A DNA stretch of 64,000 nt from Thereva unica (GCA_949987705.1 OX465282.1:83688070-83752069), one strand, 5' to 3'; counted from the stretch's first letter, positions 32,032-42,971 are shown. Numbers and translations: made by a program. The notes: generated from the letters alone by a model not told the origin.

Positions 32032-34698
32032 ATGGGTCGAAAGCTAGTGAATTTGCGCACTGTGGAGTTGAAAAGCGAATTAAGTAAGCGCTCGTTGTCA
32101 ACAGTGGGGGCTAAAAATGCCCTAACCGCCCTGCTTCGAGAAGCTATGGTGAACGAAGGTAGGGATCCTGAAACCTACATGTTTGAAGACGAGGTAGAAG
32201 CGGAACCAGAAGAATCGACAGTGAGTATGGCAGAACTCTTTAAGACATTGATGGTGATGAAAGAAGCGCAAGAACGGTCATCAGCTGCGCAAGAACGTGC
32301 ATCAACAGAGATCAAGACGGAAGTGTTGGCGTTAAAAGATGAACAGAAATTATTAGCAGTAGCTCATGAACGCTCGTTAGCAGAACTCAAAGAGTCTATG
32401 GAAGAACAGAGAAACCAGATGGAGCAAAAATTCGAACTAATGTCACTCTCTGTTGATAAAAAGCTGGATAACGTAAAGGAAAATGTGAGGAATGATCTGG
32501 AAAATCTCGAATCTTCCATCAAAGCAAATATAGAGAATGATCTGGAAAAGCTCGAAAATTCCATGAGGGAAAATGATGAAAAGTTGAAGATTGAGCTAGA
32601 ATCGGTCAGAGCCGAGCTAGAAAGGGTAAAGATTCACCACCCAGCGACGGCATCTCACGAAGTCATCGGAGTTAGGAAACTGCAGCCTCCAACTTTCGAC
32701 GGGCAAAGCCCATGGTCTACTTATAAGCTCCAATTCGAAGCAGCAGCAGGCAATTGCTGGACTGAGGAGGAGAAAGCAACGGCCTTAACGTTGTCACTAA
32801 GGGGCACAGCAGCAGAAATATTGCAGTCAATACCAGCAGAACATCGCAACAGCTACGGGTTCTTAGTTCAAGCGCTGGAAATGCGTTACGGTGATCAGCA
32901 CATGCAAGTGGTTTATCGACTTCAACTTCGCAATCGACTTCAAAAGCCAGGAGAAACTTTACAACAACTATGCGCCGATATCGAGAGGTTAGTGCATCTG
33001 GCTTATCCTAGCTTCGGCCAAGACTACATCAACGAAGTAGCAAGAGAGGCTTTCCTTAACTCTTTTGCTGACCGGGATCTACAACAAGCAGCCAGATTGG
33101 CCGGAAAGAAGAATACCGCAGAAGTTTTGGCATATGCTCTGGCATACGAGGCAGCGAAGCAAGCAACAAGGAATACGGTCCACCTCAGGGGAATCAATAT
33201 GACTGAGAACATTTGCCATCGAGTCAACACCTCGGAAGTACGACGTCGTCTACGATGCTGGAACTGTGGAGAGCCGGGCCATTTACAAAGGAGTTGCCGA
33301 AAGCGAAGGAGAGTGGAATCGCCAGGGAGTAGGAGTGGCTCAACATGCTGTGAAAAATGTGGACAACGGCAGAAAGGTGACCGGAGGGAGTTAGTGGGGA
33401 AAATGGAGACCCCTGATGTCATCGTCAACATCAGCCAACTGCAGCGTGACAACAACAGCCTTGTCATCGAGGGGAAAGTTGGTGATGAACAATACACAAT
33501 TACCGTGGATACAGGTGCTTCAAGATCTGTCATCAGGGCTGATTTGGTCGGTAGAAAGTGGCTGAAAAACGCGGACCAGTACATTCTGAAAACTGTAACA
33601 GGAGAACCAGTGAAATTACATGGGGAAACAATGATGGACGTGGTACTCGGCGACATTAAGTTTACACATTCGTTCCTGGTAGCTGACATAGTCGACGAGT
33701 GTATTCTTGGTTTGGACTTTATGACAACACACGGAATACTATTGGACCTTGGAGAATTGATGATGAAACACCGCAACAGGGGAATTCCAATAGATACTGC
33801 ACTGTCCCGGCGACCATGCGAACCAGGTTTTAAGTATCGTTGGCGTATTGAGGAAAAGTGTCAAAAGACGACTGCGGAGCCAAGCATAAAATATGAGAAC
33901 CAAGGAATTCGAGATGCGCAACGCGACGACCCGGACATTTCTGCGATTTTGTCATGGAAAGAACACAACGAGAAGCCTAAATGGAAAGACATCGCAGAGA
34001 GAAGTGAAATCCTGAAGAGCTATTGGGCCCAATGGGATTCATTGCATATCGAAGGAGGAGTATTGAAGCGCAAATGGGAAACAGCTGATGGTACCTCTCA
34101 TCGAATGCAGGTGTTAGTCCCTCGTGCTGGAATTACAGATATTCTTGAGGAGTGTCATAATAGCCCGTCAGGAGAACATTTGGGAGTCAACAAAACTCTG
34201 TCAAAAATAAAGGAGAGATTCTATTGGCTTCACATGCGGGAGGATGTTACGAATTGGTGTCGCAAATGCACAGCTTGTGCCGGCAGCAAGGGTCCTCGAG
34301 TAAGAGCGAAAGGAGAAATAAGACAACACCACGTTGGAGCCTCAGTTGACAAAATCTCAAGAGAGAATCCTAAGACGGCCAGTGACAGGATGAAACCAAG
34401 GTACGACCTCGGAGCAAACTGTAGCGGATTCCAGGAAGGTGACCTCGTTTGGCTGTTCAACCCTCGAAGACGGAAAGGCAAGTCTCCGAAACTTCAGCGT
34501 CAGTGGGAGGGGCCCTATAAAATCCTAACACGGATCAACGATGTGGTCTACAGGATTCAACAAGGACCCAAAGCAAAGAATAAGGGTGTTTTCACTAATG
34601 CATATTTGCCTGCGCAACATGTGTACTTGATTGTCAACTTCACATGCGCCTGCGCTCGACAAATTTACTTGCGTATGCATGCAAATTTGCATTTATAA
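32032..34698 (+). CDS. Family A Gag-protease-truncated integrase polyprotein, copy 3
   Basis: 888 codons from an ATG preceded by 'attaataaa'. The order is: SAP-like motif (residues 1-40); coiled coil (75-200); Gag core (210-400); CCHC knuckle (409-422, CWNCGEPGHLQRSC); protease with D493-T-G; and a join near 585-590 from the protease end to the last residues of RNase H (ALSRRPC). Then come the integrase zinc finger H709/H716/C743/C746, a second join near 772-778, and the GPY/F tail (GPYKI, 827-831). RT, RNase H core and integrase DDE core are absent. From about residue 850 the frame runs into the MITE, so the original C-terminus is replaced. Protein production is plausible (Gag with protease); replication would need enzymes from an autonomous relative. 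Confidence 0.9.
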   Translation: MGRKLVNLRTVELKSELSKRSLSTVGAKNALTALLREAMVNEGRDPETYMFEDEVEAEPEESTVSMAELFKTLMVMKEAQERSSAAQERASTEIKTEVLALKDEQKLLAVAHERSLAELKESMEEQRNQMEQKFELMSLSVDKKLDNVKENVRNDLENLESSIKANIENDLEKLENSMRENDEKLKIELESVRAELERVKIHHPATASHEVIGVRKLQPPTFDGQSPWSTYKLQFEAAAGNCWTEEEKATALTLSLRGTAAEILQSIPAEHRNSYGFLVQALEMRYGDQHMQVVYRLQLRNRLQKPGETLQQLCADIERLVHLAYPSFGQDYINEVAREAFLNSFADRDLQQAARLAGKKNTAEVLAYALAYEAAKQATRNTVHLRGINMTENICHRVNTSEVRRRLRCWNCGEPGHLQRSCRKRRRVESPGSRSGSTCCEKCGQRQKGDRRELVGKMETPDVIVNISQLQRDNNSLVIEGKVGDEQYTITVDTGASRSVIRADLVGRKWLKNADQYILKTVTGEPVKLHGETMMDVVLGDIKFTHSFLVADIVDECILGLDFMTTHGILLDLGELMMKHRNRGIPIDTALSRRPCEPGFKYRWRIEEKCQKTTAEPSIKYENQGIRDAQRDDPDISAILSWKEHNEKPKWKDIAERSEILKSYWAQWDSLHIEGGVLKRKWETADGTSHRMQVLVPRAGITDILEECHNSPSGEHLGVNKTLSKIKERFYWLHMREDVTNWCRKCTACAGSKGPRVRAKGEIRQHHVGASVDKISRENPKTASDRMKPRYDLGANCSGFQEGDLVWLFNPRRRKGKSPKLQRQWEGPYKILTRINDVVYRIQQGPKAKNKGVFTNAYLPAQHVYLIVNFTCACARQIYLRMHANLHL

Positions 34699-35149
34699 AC
34701 ATGATACACCATTTTTGGAAATGCGATTATCATTTGAGTTAAAATTTGTACTGCCACTGTTATTTTAACAGCCCATAACACATTTTTTTCTCTTCCTTCC
34801 CACAAATTTCTCTTCTAAATTAAGCCTGCTTCGAATAAATAATTATCCGGGCTCCAGATGACATAATTTTCACTGCTCCTTAAATTTATTAACAATAAAT
34901 AATACCTATAATTATAATTTTAAAATTTACTTGCCGAAATCCAGTCATCTTTAAAGTTATTGGCATCACAGGTCGTGACGTTACAGTCTTCTTCAAGCGC
35001 AAGCTTTCGAAAGTACTTGTGGCATTTGCTTTCATGTGCTTTGCATGTTTGAATTTATGAAGTCTATGCGCATGCAATTTTTTTTCATTTGCTTTAATGA
35101 AGTCGGTGCGCACGCAAGTATGCGCAAACTTGCATTAATGAAAACGGCC
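34584..35149. mobile_element. MITE in family A copy 3
   Basis: 566 bp with inverted ends GGGTGTTTTCACTAATGCA and GGCCGTTTTCATTAATGCA, and TNA-like flanks (TAA left, TAG right). Compared with copy 1, it breaks the sequence after 'aaagcaaagaa'. A further ~47 bp right of it is also absent from copy 1. No coding capacity. PIF/Harbinger affinity is a guess. Confidence 0.72.
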
Positions 35150-35242
35150 TAGGATTGTGCACATAGACAGGCTGTGCCCATATCATCAGCCGGATCCAGG
35201 ATGGACAACTGTTCGGGACGAACAGTCCTAAGAAGGGGGCAA

Positions 35243-35716
35243 TGTGATGATTATGCGCCATCTGTTTGTCGAGAGGATGAATCAACGATTTTCGGTTGTT
35301 GTCTGAACTAAGAATTTATGTACTAAACTAACGAGCGATAAGCGAAGACAACTTCAAGCTGGTCGAAACTAAAAGAAACATAGAACATACCACAAGGAAC
35401 CAGAAAACGAAGGTTCCAGAAAGTAGACAAAGGTGGAGCTGCCTATATAAAAGCGCCTGGCAGCCGCTATCGAGTCAGTTTTGATTATAAAGGCGATACA
35501 AGTGTTCCAAAGTGAAAAGTGGTGAAATAAAAAGCGATAATTAGAATTGAATAGTGCGAAATATTAAATTTGCTAGTGATTATAGTGAACTCTAAGAATT
35601 GTGTTTATTTTTAAATTGTGTTTGGTTTATAATAAATAGGTAAGTTTTGTTTGGATAATTAAAAAGTGTATTCCTTAATTAATCCTACGAATCCGTTAAG
35701 CCGTAAAAACGTAACA
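35243..35716 (+). repeat. Family A copy 3, 3' LTR
   Basis: 474 bp, preceded by the polypurine tract and followed by ATAT. Confidence 0.95.
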
Positions 35717-35720
35717 ATAT

Positions 35721-36360
35721 GTTATTGAAGGGTAAATTTTTAGAATTGGGGCTCCGGAGTAAAATCGCTCCAAACAATTTTTGATGTGTTTAGTGTGTTT
35801 TTTGGTTGCCCAAAATAATTTCAAAGTGTGGGAGACATAATTTTGTTATTACAACGGGCGGGCGCGAGTTGCGATTTGGGGGAGTCTAAAAGAAAAATAT
35901 TTTTTTTATATATAGTTTTTCACTTTTGAAATTTGAAGTTGTTGAAGTATTTTTGAAAATATTTGAAGCTATTATTTTACTCTTGAGTCCCAATTCTAAA
36001 CATTTATCATAATAATATAATTTTACAAGAATAAAGTGAAAAGTCTCCATGTATGAAAGGATTTAATAGTCGGGAAACCCAACCATGTGAAAAAAGGACT
36101 CAGGTCAAACAAGATTTTTAAATGAGGAACTAGCAAATTGAAAGGAAGTAAACAAATAATTTTAATTTACCTGGTGTTGACCATGTTTAATATTAAATAC
36201 AATAAATTTAAATTAATTTAATTTTAATCATAAAAAAATTTAATATTTCAAATATTTCCAACGGATTTCTTCTCCCCTCACAATTATCTGTAATAATAAT
36301 CAGATAATCGTTCTTACTCTCACGTGCTATCTCTGTCCCACAGTATAACAGATTTCGTCA
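35721..36360. other. AT-rich segment, no feature
   Basis: Lies between gypsy copy 3 and the right 58-bp inverted repeat. No reading frame or repeat recognised. It would be interior to the putative 30539-36419 element. Confidence 0.5.
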
Positions 36361-36421
36361 TTTTCAGCCTAGCCAAGGCAGCATTTTCAGTCTACGATAA
36401 AGCCAGTGTCATAAGGCTATA

Positions 36422-36735
36422 AGCTGGTGACATATGCAAGCGTACATGCATTGCATTCAGAGGTTCATAAAATTGCATGGTTTTTTTCCGTCCCGGCTTT
36501 CACACATAGCCCGAAAATCTAAGTAACGAATGCATGCAAGGTGCATGTGATTGTTGAGCATACTTGTGTGTGCTATTTCGAATGCGGCATTACAGAAAAA
36601 GTTAAAAATAGTCCGACCATTGCGTGGCAAGCATTCCATTCATGGAACATTCTGTCAGGTCGCATTTGAATACACACACTTCTATATTATTTATCAACGA
36701 ATTGAACGCATGTACGCTTGGATATGTCACCAGCT
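36422..36735. mobile_element. MITE with 28-bp inverted ends
   Basis: AGCTGGTGACATATGCAAGC... at 36422-36449 recurs inverted at 36708-36735 with one mismatch. The interior is non-coding with several GCATGC-like palindromes. The target duplication is not clear. Confidence 0.78.
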
Positions 36736-37529
36736 GTATGCATGATCCGCTCCCGCTCCATTCATGATCACTAATAATTGTATCCGCCTCGGCATAGACT
36801 ATTCCAAACCCAAGTATTGTTTTACCAAGCAGTCAGCCAACCACATGCAATGAAGCTTTACCTACGCGAGCCGCTTGTAACTGTCGGGAGGTGGTTTGAA
36901 GCTTGCGCTCGAAGAAAAGTAAGATAGGATACCATTGCCACAAGGGGCCGTAAACATTTTACAAAAAAAAGAGGGAAGGAGGAAGAGGTCACTAAAGGCC
37001 AAAAGTGTGGCTGGACGAAGTTCCAAAAAGAGGATATCGCCAACAAAAAGTCCGTCTCCACTACACTTGGTGTGGGCACGTCTAGCGATGCTCTAACTAG
37101 CTCGCCGGATGGGGGGGTTCGTAGTGTACGGAGACAAAAAGGATGACAGTTTGAATAAACTAAAAGCTACGTGCCACTGATACCGATCGACGAAATAAAA
37201 ATTACGAGGGGGCGACAAGGTGATTCGTCCGGGGCCATCGAGAGAGCTTAATGGGTACTCGGGGTCTCAGCCATGCGGGCGGCGGCGGTCAGGTATAAAT
37301 GCTGAGAATTAAGGCTTATAACATGCAAGTACTTACGCTGCGGTGTGTGGAGCGCACAGCCTCCCCACCGGGAACCATGCTTCCGGCCTGTCTGCCACCT
37401 ATCTACATATCAATCGACGGAAAGAAAAGACGAAGAAAAGAAAAGAATGACTAGTGATTACATGAGAAAAGGAATCTTTATTCCATATTAATTTATTGCT
37501 GGATAACCCGATATTGGGATGAGTCTTAT

Positions 37530-38781
37530 CTATATCTATAAAAATCTCGTGTCACAGTGTTTGTTACCGTACTCCTCCGAAACGGGTTGACCAATTTGCA
37601 TGAAATTTTTTGTGTATATTTGGTAGGTCTGAGAATAGGTCGTAGGCTATTTTTTATACCTTTAACCAAAAAAACAGCTGCAAAATCCAAACAAAAATGG
37701 TAATTTTAGGAATTTTCACTTCATTTTAGTTTCAATAGCTTCATGGCCTACCTATTGTTTGACAAATGTAAAATTGTCATTAAATTGAATCATTACATTT
37801 AATGAAAATTTCAAATTTACGCAGCTGTCAAACAATAGGTAGGCCATGACGCTATTGAAACTAAAATGATCCATTGCGGCCGTCTCAAGAGGGCGGGGTA
37901 CCACTTTCTTCAGAACCACCTCGACATGGGTATCAAATGAAAGGGTATGATAAGTAGAATACAATAAGCAATGTAGTACACAAAATATATCTTTAGATCC
38001 ATGGCGGCCGTCTCAAGAGGGCGGGGTACCACTTTCTTCACAACCACCTCGACATGGGTATCAAATGAAAGGGTATGATAAGTAGAATACAATAAGCAAT
38101 GTAGTATACAAAATATATCTTTAGATCCATGGCGGCCGTCTCAAGAGGCCGGATTACCACTTTCTTCACAACCACCTCGACATGGGTATCAAATGAAAGG
38201 GTATGATAAGTAGAATACAATAAGCAATGTAGTATACAAAATATATCTTTAGATCCATGGCGTCCGTCTCAAGAGGCCGGATTACCACTTTCTTCACAAC
38301 CACCTCAACATGGGTATCAAATGAAAGGGTATGTTAAGTAGAATACAATAAGCAATGTAGTATACAAAATATATCTTTAGATCCATGGCGGCCGTCTCAA
38401 GAGGGCGGGGCACCACTTTCTTCACAACCACCTCGACATGGGTATCAAATGAAAGGGTATGATAAGTAGAATACAATAAGCAATGTAGTATACAAAATAT
38501 ATCTTTAGATCCATGGCGGCCGTCTAAAGAGGCCGGATTACCACTTTCTTCACAACCCTATCAAAATGGGTATCAAATTAAAGGGTATGATAAGTAGAAT
38601 ACAATAAGCAATGTAGTAGACTCAATATACCGATTCATGGCGGCCGACGCAAGACCCATGTTCTTTGAGGCATTTCATCTGTGTAAAATTCATATCTCGA
38701 AAAATATTAAGTCAATGGATGGCTTTTATTGTTTACTATTGACTTATGGGTGCAGCGTAGGCGCACCGGGTCCCAGCTAGT
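37530..38781 (+). mobile_element. Non-autonomous Helentron (HINE-like) with tandem repeats
   Basis: Absent from the corresponding place in the right LTR. The 5' part ('ctataaaaatctcgtgtcac', then 'ctcctccgaaacgggttgac') is typical of insect Helentron-related elements. The 3' end is 'tatgggtgcagcg' then 'caccgggtcccagctagt', which recurs at 62602-62713. Between them are 128-bp tandem repeats. An inverted pair flanking 37740-37860 contains 'gtcaaacaataggtaggcca'. No coding. Confidence 0.85.
37868..38631. repeat. Tandem repeat, 128-bp period, six units
   Basis: Units start at GATCCAT near 37868, 37996, 38124, 38252, 38380 and 38508. Spacing is exactly 128 bp and the last unit is slightly shorter. 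Each contains 'ggcggccgtctcaagagg' and 'catgggtatcaaatgaaagg'. Minus frames of about 60 codons recur in every unit and are artefacts. Confidence 0.95.
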
Positions 38782-40666
38782 ATATATATAATACGTTACT
38801 CTACGTAGACAAAAAAACAAACAAAATTTAAGGATTTAGTCAAGAAATATACGATATCATTAGTAATTTTCTTTTTTTGTTTTCTTTTTTTTTGCAATTA
38901 TCAATATTATTACATTTGCAGGCTATTTGGAATGACTACTGATAATTATTCGTCTGCTTTACAAAAAAAATATAATCTCTTTCTAATTTTATTCTTATAA
39001 TCAAATCTAGGACTTACTTATAAATAAACTTATCAATATATAATCACTGCAGTTTTTTTTTTTTAAGAAAATAACAATTGTATTTTACAGTGCATTCCTG
39101 GTTGGTAAATTTTTCCTCTTTCTTTCTTTCTTTAGATAATCCATACAACGGAAAAATTTGTCTTGAATCCATAAAGAATTATGTACACAAAAAAAATTTT
39201 TTTAAGACTGACATCAGCTTAATAAATGCACATATTTCACATATATTTAGGTGATCACATTATATATTACAAATATGTTTAAGTGATCCATAGATATAAA
39301 AAAAATAACTTATTTCTTCTTTTCAGTCAACCAATTATTAATTTATAATATATGTATATTTTTATTTTTTTTTGTTATTAAATTTTTTACTTCTTTATCC
39401 ATACTCATTTATATTTTTTTTTTCATTGTTTATTTTAGTAAAATTTTTTTATTTAGAAAAAAAGTATATTACATTAATATTTGAGGTGAAAAAAAAATAC
39501 TTTCAGTCTATAATCACACTACTGGTGTATGACAAAAAAAAACCAATAAAATCAACGACAATATTAGAAGCAAAGTTTACCTTATTTTGTTTTATTTATT
39601 TTATTTTTTTTCTTGAATTACTTTCCTTTTTACTATCAATGAGAGCTCAAGCAGGATGCGTCTTGGACGTTTTATAGCGAAACGAATAATGTTTTCTCCA
39701 ATTTCCTTTTTTTCTTTCTATTGGTGCTTAAAATTTTCGCTCTTCTGCGCCATTGAAATCACCCATGGCTTGCAAATATAACCATCTTGTAAATTTTTTC
39801 CTTAACAATCACTTTTTTTTTCTTTCTCACTTTCGGGTTTTTCTTTTTATATCACTTTTTTCTTTATACTTCTAAATAAGGTAACTCCTATGTTTAAAAA
39901 AAATTTTCTGTGGGAGCAAGTATCCTCCATTACTCGCGACTTAGCCCGTCGCATCGGTGTTTCATCCACTGAGTCTACCCACTGAATGACGCCAAATTCC
40001 AAGCTTCTCATCTTGGTCACCGGGTCTCGCACCAAAACCGCGTTTACACTACGCAATTTATCTCATTGCCATTGCTTTCTTTCGGTCAAATTGTGATTGC
40101 CCAAAAGAAGAATTATAAATAATTATAATGGAATGAGGGAATGGATTATACATTTTCCTGTTTCACCCATACCAAATAATTTTCGAAACGAATTTTTTTT
40201 GCGGTGGGATCCAGGTGTCGCGACCTGATTGGCTAAGTTATTAGACGCCGTCCGGAGCGTCCATGGGGAAAGGTGTTGCGTGGGCAACAAATTGGTGGAT
40301 AATTATTTTTGAAAGAAAAAGATAAGCAAAAAGGGGAAATGAATGGGTCAAAAGACACGGATAGAGGGATTCTAAAAAAAGGAATTCTTTAGTAGGACAT
40401 TGCTTAGCAACGGCAATTTATGATGATCAATTTATTTTCGTGGAAGATTTATTTGACTCGCGCCTTCGGACATTGCCGACCGTTACAACGCGGATACTCT
40501 AGACCGAACGAAGAGAAAGGAGAGAGGAGCCGAAAGACGGAGGCTAAGGTCTTACTATGTATTTTCTACAATATGTTGAAGCGAGCAGAAAATTCAGTTG
40601 GGTACCCTAAGATTAACAATACGAAGAGGTAAGTACGTTAAGGCTACAGAGGAAAAAGAGTGAGGG

Positions 40667-40743
40667 CGCCCTGTTAAGCTCGTGTGGCTCGACCCATGAT
40701 CCTGAGATAAAGAGTCTCGCTCTACCGACTGAGCTAGCCGGGC
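40667..40743 (-). pseudogene. tRNA-Lys(CTT)-like sequence
   Basis: The minus strand starts GCCCGGCTAGCTCAGTCGG (acceptor, D arm and A box of tRNA-Lys). The anticodon arm GAGACTCTTTATCTC has CTT in the loop, and the sequence ends in a degraded T arm (GGGTCGAGCC, one T short) and AGGGCG. Two bases are missing after the D stem and the 3' part has extra bases. A functional tRNA is unlikely. Confidence 0.75.
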
Positions 40744-42702
40744 AAACGATTTTTGGATGTGCCTTGGTACTAACAGAATGATGACAAAAGTGCGGTTAAT
40801 ATCATGATTGTGGGCACGCTTGGCGTTGGGTTGGGATTCCGGCGGAGTAAGAGAAACAAAAAAAGGAGAAAAGTATCGCTTCCATTTAGCAGCTTGTAGT
40901 ATTAGAAAGTAACAACGTCTTTTGTACTTATAAGAGATTGAAGAAAAGAAAACCGTTTAACCGGGCATATACCGTTAGTTGGTTGGCGTTAGAAAGCAAA
41001 CAATGATTTTGCTGCCATAAGCGTCATAATTTTTTTTCCAATTTGGGGAGAGTTGAAATGCAATGCCCGATATGCAAGAGTGTGTCATCCTTACTGGATT
41101 TTAGCATGAGTTATAACTGCAAAGCATCCGAACGAACTTAGAGAGAGTTGAAAAGGATTTTGACACAGCAAAAAAATTGAACAATGGCGTGTTAAAAGGA
41201 ACAAGAGAAAGTGTATAAGTAGCTGCTAGATCAAGGTGAGCTCTAGAGGCCTTTAAAGCATTCTACTGAGGTTCGTTTATACCGTATGGGGGGTGTTACC
41301 AGTTAGGGTTCTATTACCTGAATTCATGTTTCATAAGGCATAAATATAATGGAGTATGACAGAGATGATGGGTGGGAAATTTAAAAGAAGAGAAATTTTC
41401 AATTTCCGCATGAGGTTGTCAAGTGACACCAAATTGGATGATAAAGCAATATAACCCCACGTAGGAGTTTAAAGAAAATGGCTTGTCGCCTTGCTGCGAC
41501 AGTTTCTTGGGTTTGCTCGTGAAGAGCCTAGTGAGTGTTAGGTGAGGATCGTCCGGCCGACGAACCCCGTAAGGGAGAGGAAATTAGTGTTGTGGCAGTA
41601 TGTTTGGTCTGCTAAAAATGTGTTAGAGGTTTAAATGAAAAAAGTTTTGAGCAAGGACACAATGAAAATATATTATTATAACATAAACGAAAGATGTGAA
41701 TGGTCCGCCCCGGGGAAGAGAAGTCTTTATAATACGGGAAAAGAAGAAGTTATGTAGAGTAAGAGATAGCCTCTGTTAGATTTTTGTAGCCGGTCTGCCG
41801 CTCCACTGCGGGTCAGCAACACTGCCAAGACCAGGCAGGTGAGACGACAGAAGGACTACGACTAAGCGGGGTCTGATGGAACTTAAGGGACAAACACAAA
41901 CGCCACCAGGCAACCAACGATCTGGCCAAGTGAACATCAGCCACTTGCAACCAGACCCCACCGAAGACACACTACACTTGACCTTGTCACCAAGCCTGTC
42001 GCAAGGTCAGGCGATATCACGCCTGCAACCCAGACGAGAGCAGACTCCATGACAAGGCGTCCATCAGACCTTACTAAAAATGAATAACCAAAAGGGAAGT
42101 TCCATGGTCAGGACTGACTCGCGCAGTGCCAAGCGCTACGCTTGTTAGCCAGACAGCGGGTCAACCAGACGGGAACAAATCAAAAGCAGATACTGCTGCT
42201 ATACGAAAACTATTTGTTAAAATGTTCACAAGGAACGAGCATAAGAAGTGAAAGACCTACAAATTTAAAAGCTAAGGCACTGCAGCAGGCACCTTCGCCT
42301 GCGAAAATTTCTCTAACCCAAAGCATAAATACAAAAATTGAGGAGACCTTGCCTCAAGGGGGGGGGGAACTGGTCTGGCAGCCCCAACACAAACAAACAT
42401 ATAAACCTATTAAGCCTTGGCCCCAGACAACCAAGGAAGAACAAAGAGGTGTGCCACCGCGAGGAAAGACTAAGCGGCTTAAGGCACCCTATCAGTTAAC
42501 CGGTGAAGCCGGCGAGATGCCTTCTTAGGGCTACTCACTTTAAAGTAGACAAACAAGAGCATGGTTCCCAGCGGAGAGGTTGAATACCTCTCAACATTTC
42601 CGTACTTACCAGTTATCAATCAACCGAGGAGAGTGGGTATCCATCCGCCTCGATTGATTCTACTTTTTTTCGCATTCAACCCCGCTCGCAGCAACTCGCA
42701 TG
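40744..42702. other. LARD-like interior, non-coding
   Basis: No protein family recognised on either strand. The longest frame (42142-42528, 128 codons) has no recognisable domain and biased composition. A ~30-bp motif near 41926 ('gtgaacatcagccac' then 'ttgcaaccagac') recurs near 56288 at the other end of the interior in the same orientation. Confidence 0.6.
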
Positions 42703-42706
42703 ACTG

Positions 42707-42968
42707 TGTGGCAGCGCTTGCGAAAAACACAGCGGAGAGAAACGAAACTATGTTGACGACAAAAAATCAACTACGGTCAGCAAGAAAAGAACACACACAC
42801 CGACAGTCCTCCTGTGCGATACACAACGTCATACAAGTTTAACTTCCCGATATAATTTTATATTTTGTATTTTATTACGGTAAAAATATTGTTAGCTAGT
42901 AACGGAAATAAAAGTAAAATATTTGTTTATTCGTGTCTATTAAATTCTGAGAACTTTTGTCCCCTACA
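42707..42968 (+). repeat. CsRn1 LTR 1
   Basis: 262 bp, TGTGGCAGCGCTTGCG to GTCCCCTACA. AATAAA near 42907. Same end and spacing as LTR 4. Confidence 0.95.
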
Positions 42969-42971
42969 AAA

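Larger units (their letters stand above)
31449..35716 (+). mobile_element. Family A gypsy element, copy 3 (best preserved)
   Basis: LTRs at 31449-31919 and 35243-35716, both TGTGATG...GTAACA, with a 4-bp target duplication ATAT at 31445-31448 and 35717-35720. The primer site is at 31922-31939 and the polypurine tract AAGAAGGGGGCAA at 35230-35242. One open polyprotein frame is present. A MITE interrupts the 3' end of the body. Confidence 0.96.
30539..36419. mobile_element. Possible TIR element hosting gypsy copy 3
   Basis: A ~58-bp sequence at 30539-30597 beginning AGCCTTATGACACTGGCTT recurs inverted at 36361-36418 with roughly six mismatches. Both copies point inward and both start ATAGCC. 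Removing family A copy 3 leaves about 1.6 kb. No transposase is seen. The pair could also be two independent copies of one repeat. Confidence 0.5.
36876..40487 (-). repeat. LARD-like element, left (3') LTR with Helentron insertion
   Basis: Starts TGTAACTGTCGGGAGG and ends GACCGTTACA. Colinear with 56849-60809 except for the Helentron-related insertion 37530-38781 here and different insertions there. The 69-codon minus frame at 39847-40056 is also in the other LTR but resembles nothing known. Confidence 0.9.

Noticed and set aside
37752..38476. Repeated ~60-codon minus-strand frames starting MYSTYHTLSFDTHVEV
   Set aside because: They are the same frame read in each 128-bp tandem repeat; no independent evidence of coding.
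37868..38631. Regular array that could suggest CRISPR
   Set aside because: Repeat units are contiguous without unique spacers, and the period is 128 bp inside a Helentron-like element of a eukaryote.
39847..40056. 69-codon minus frame present in both 2.4-kb LTRs
   Set aside because: Conservation follows from the LTRs being copies of each other; no similarity to known proteins.
40488..40505. Plus-strand primer site after the left 2.4-kb LTR
   Set aside because: No TGG-starting match to a tRNA 3' end; the minus-strand tRNA-Lys site at 56833 is far better.
42142..42528. 128-codon plus frame in the large element interior
   Set aside because: No recognised domain, low-complexity Lys/Gln/Pro composition, and antisense to the inferred orientation of the element.
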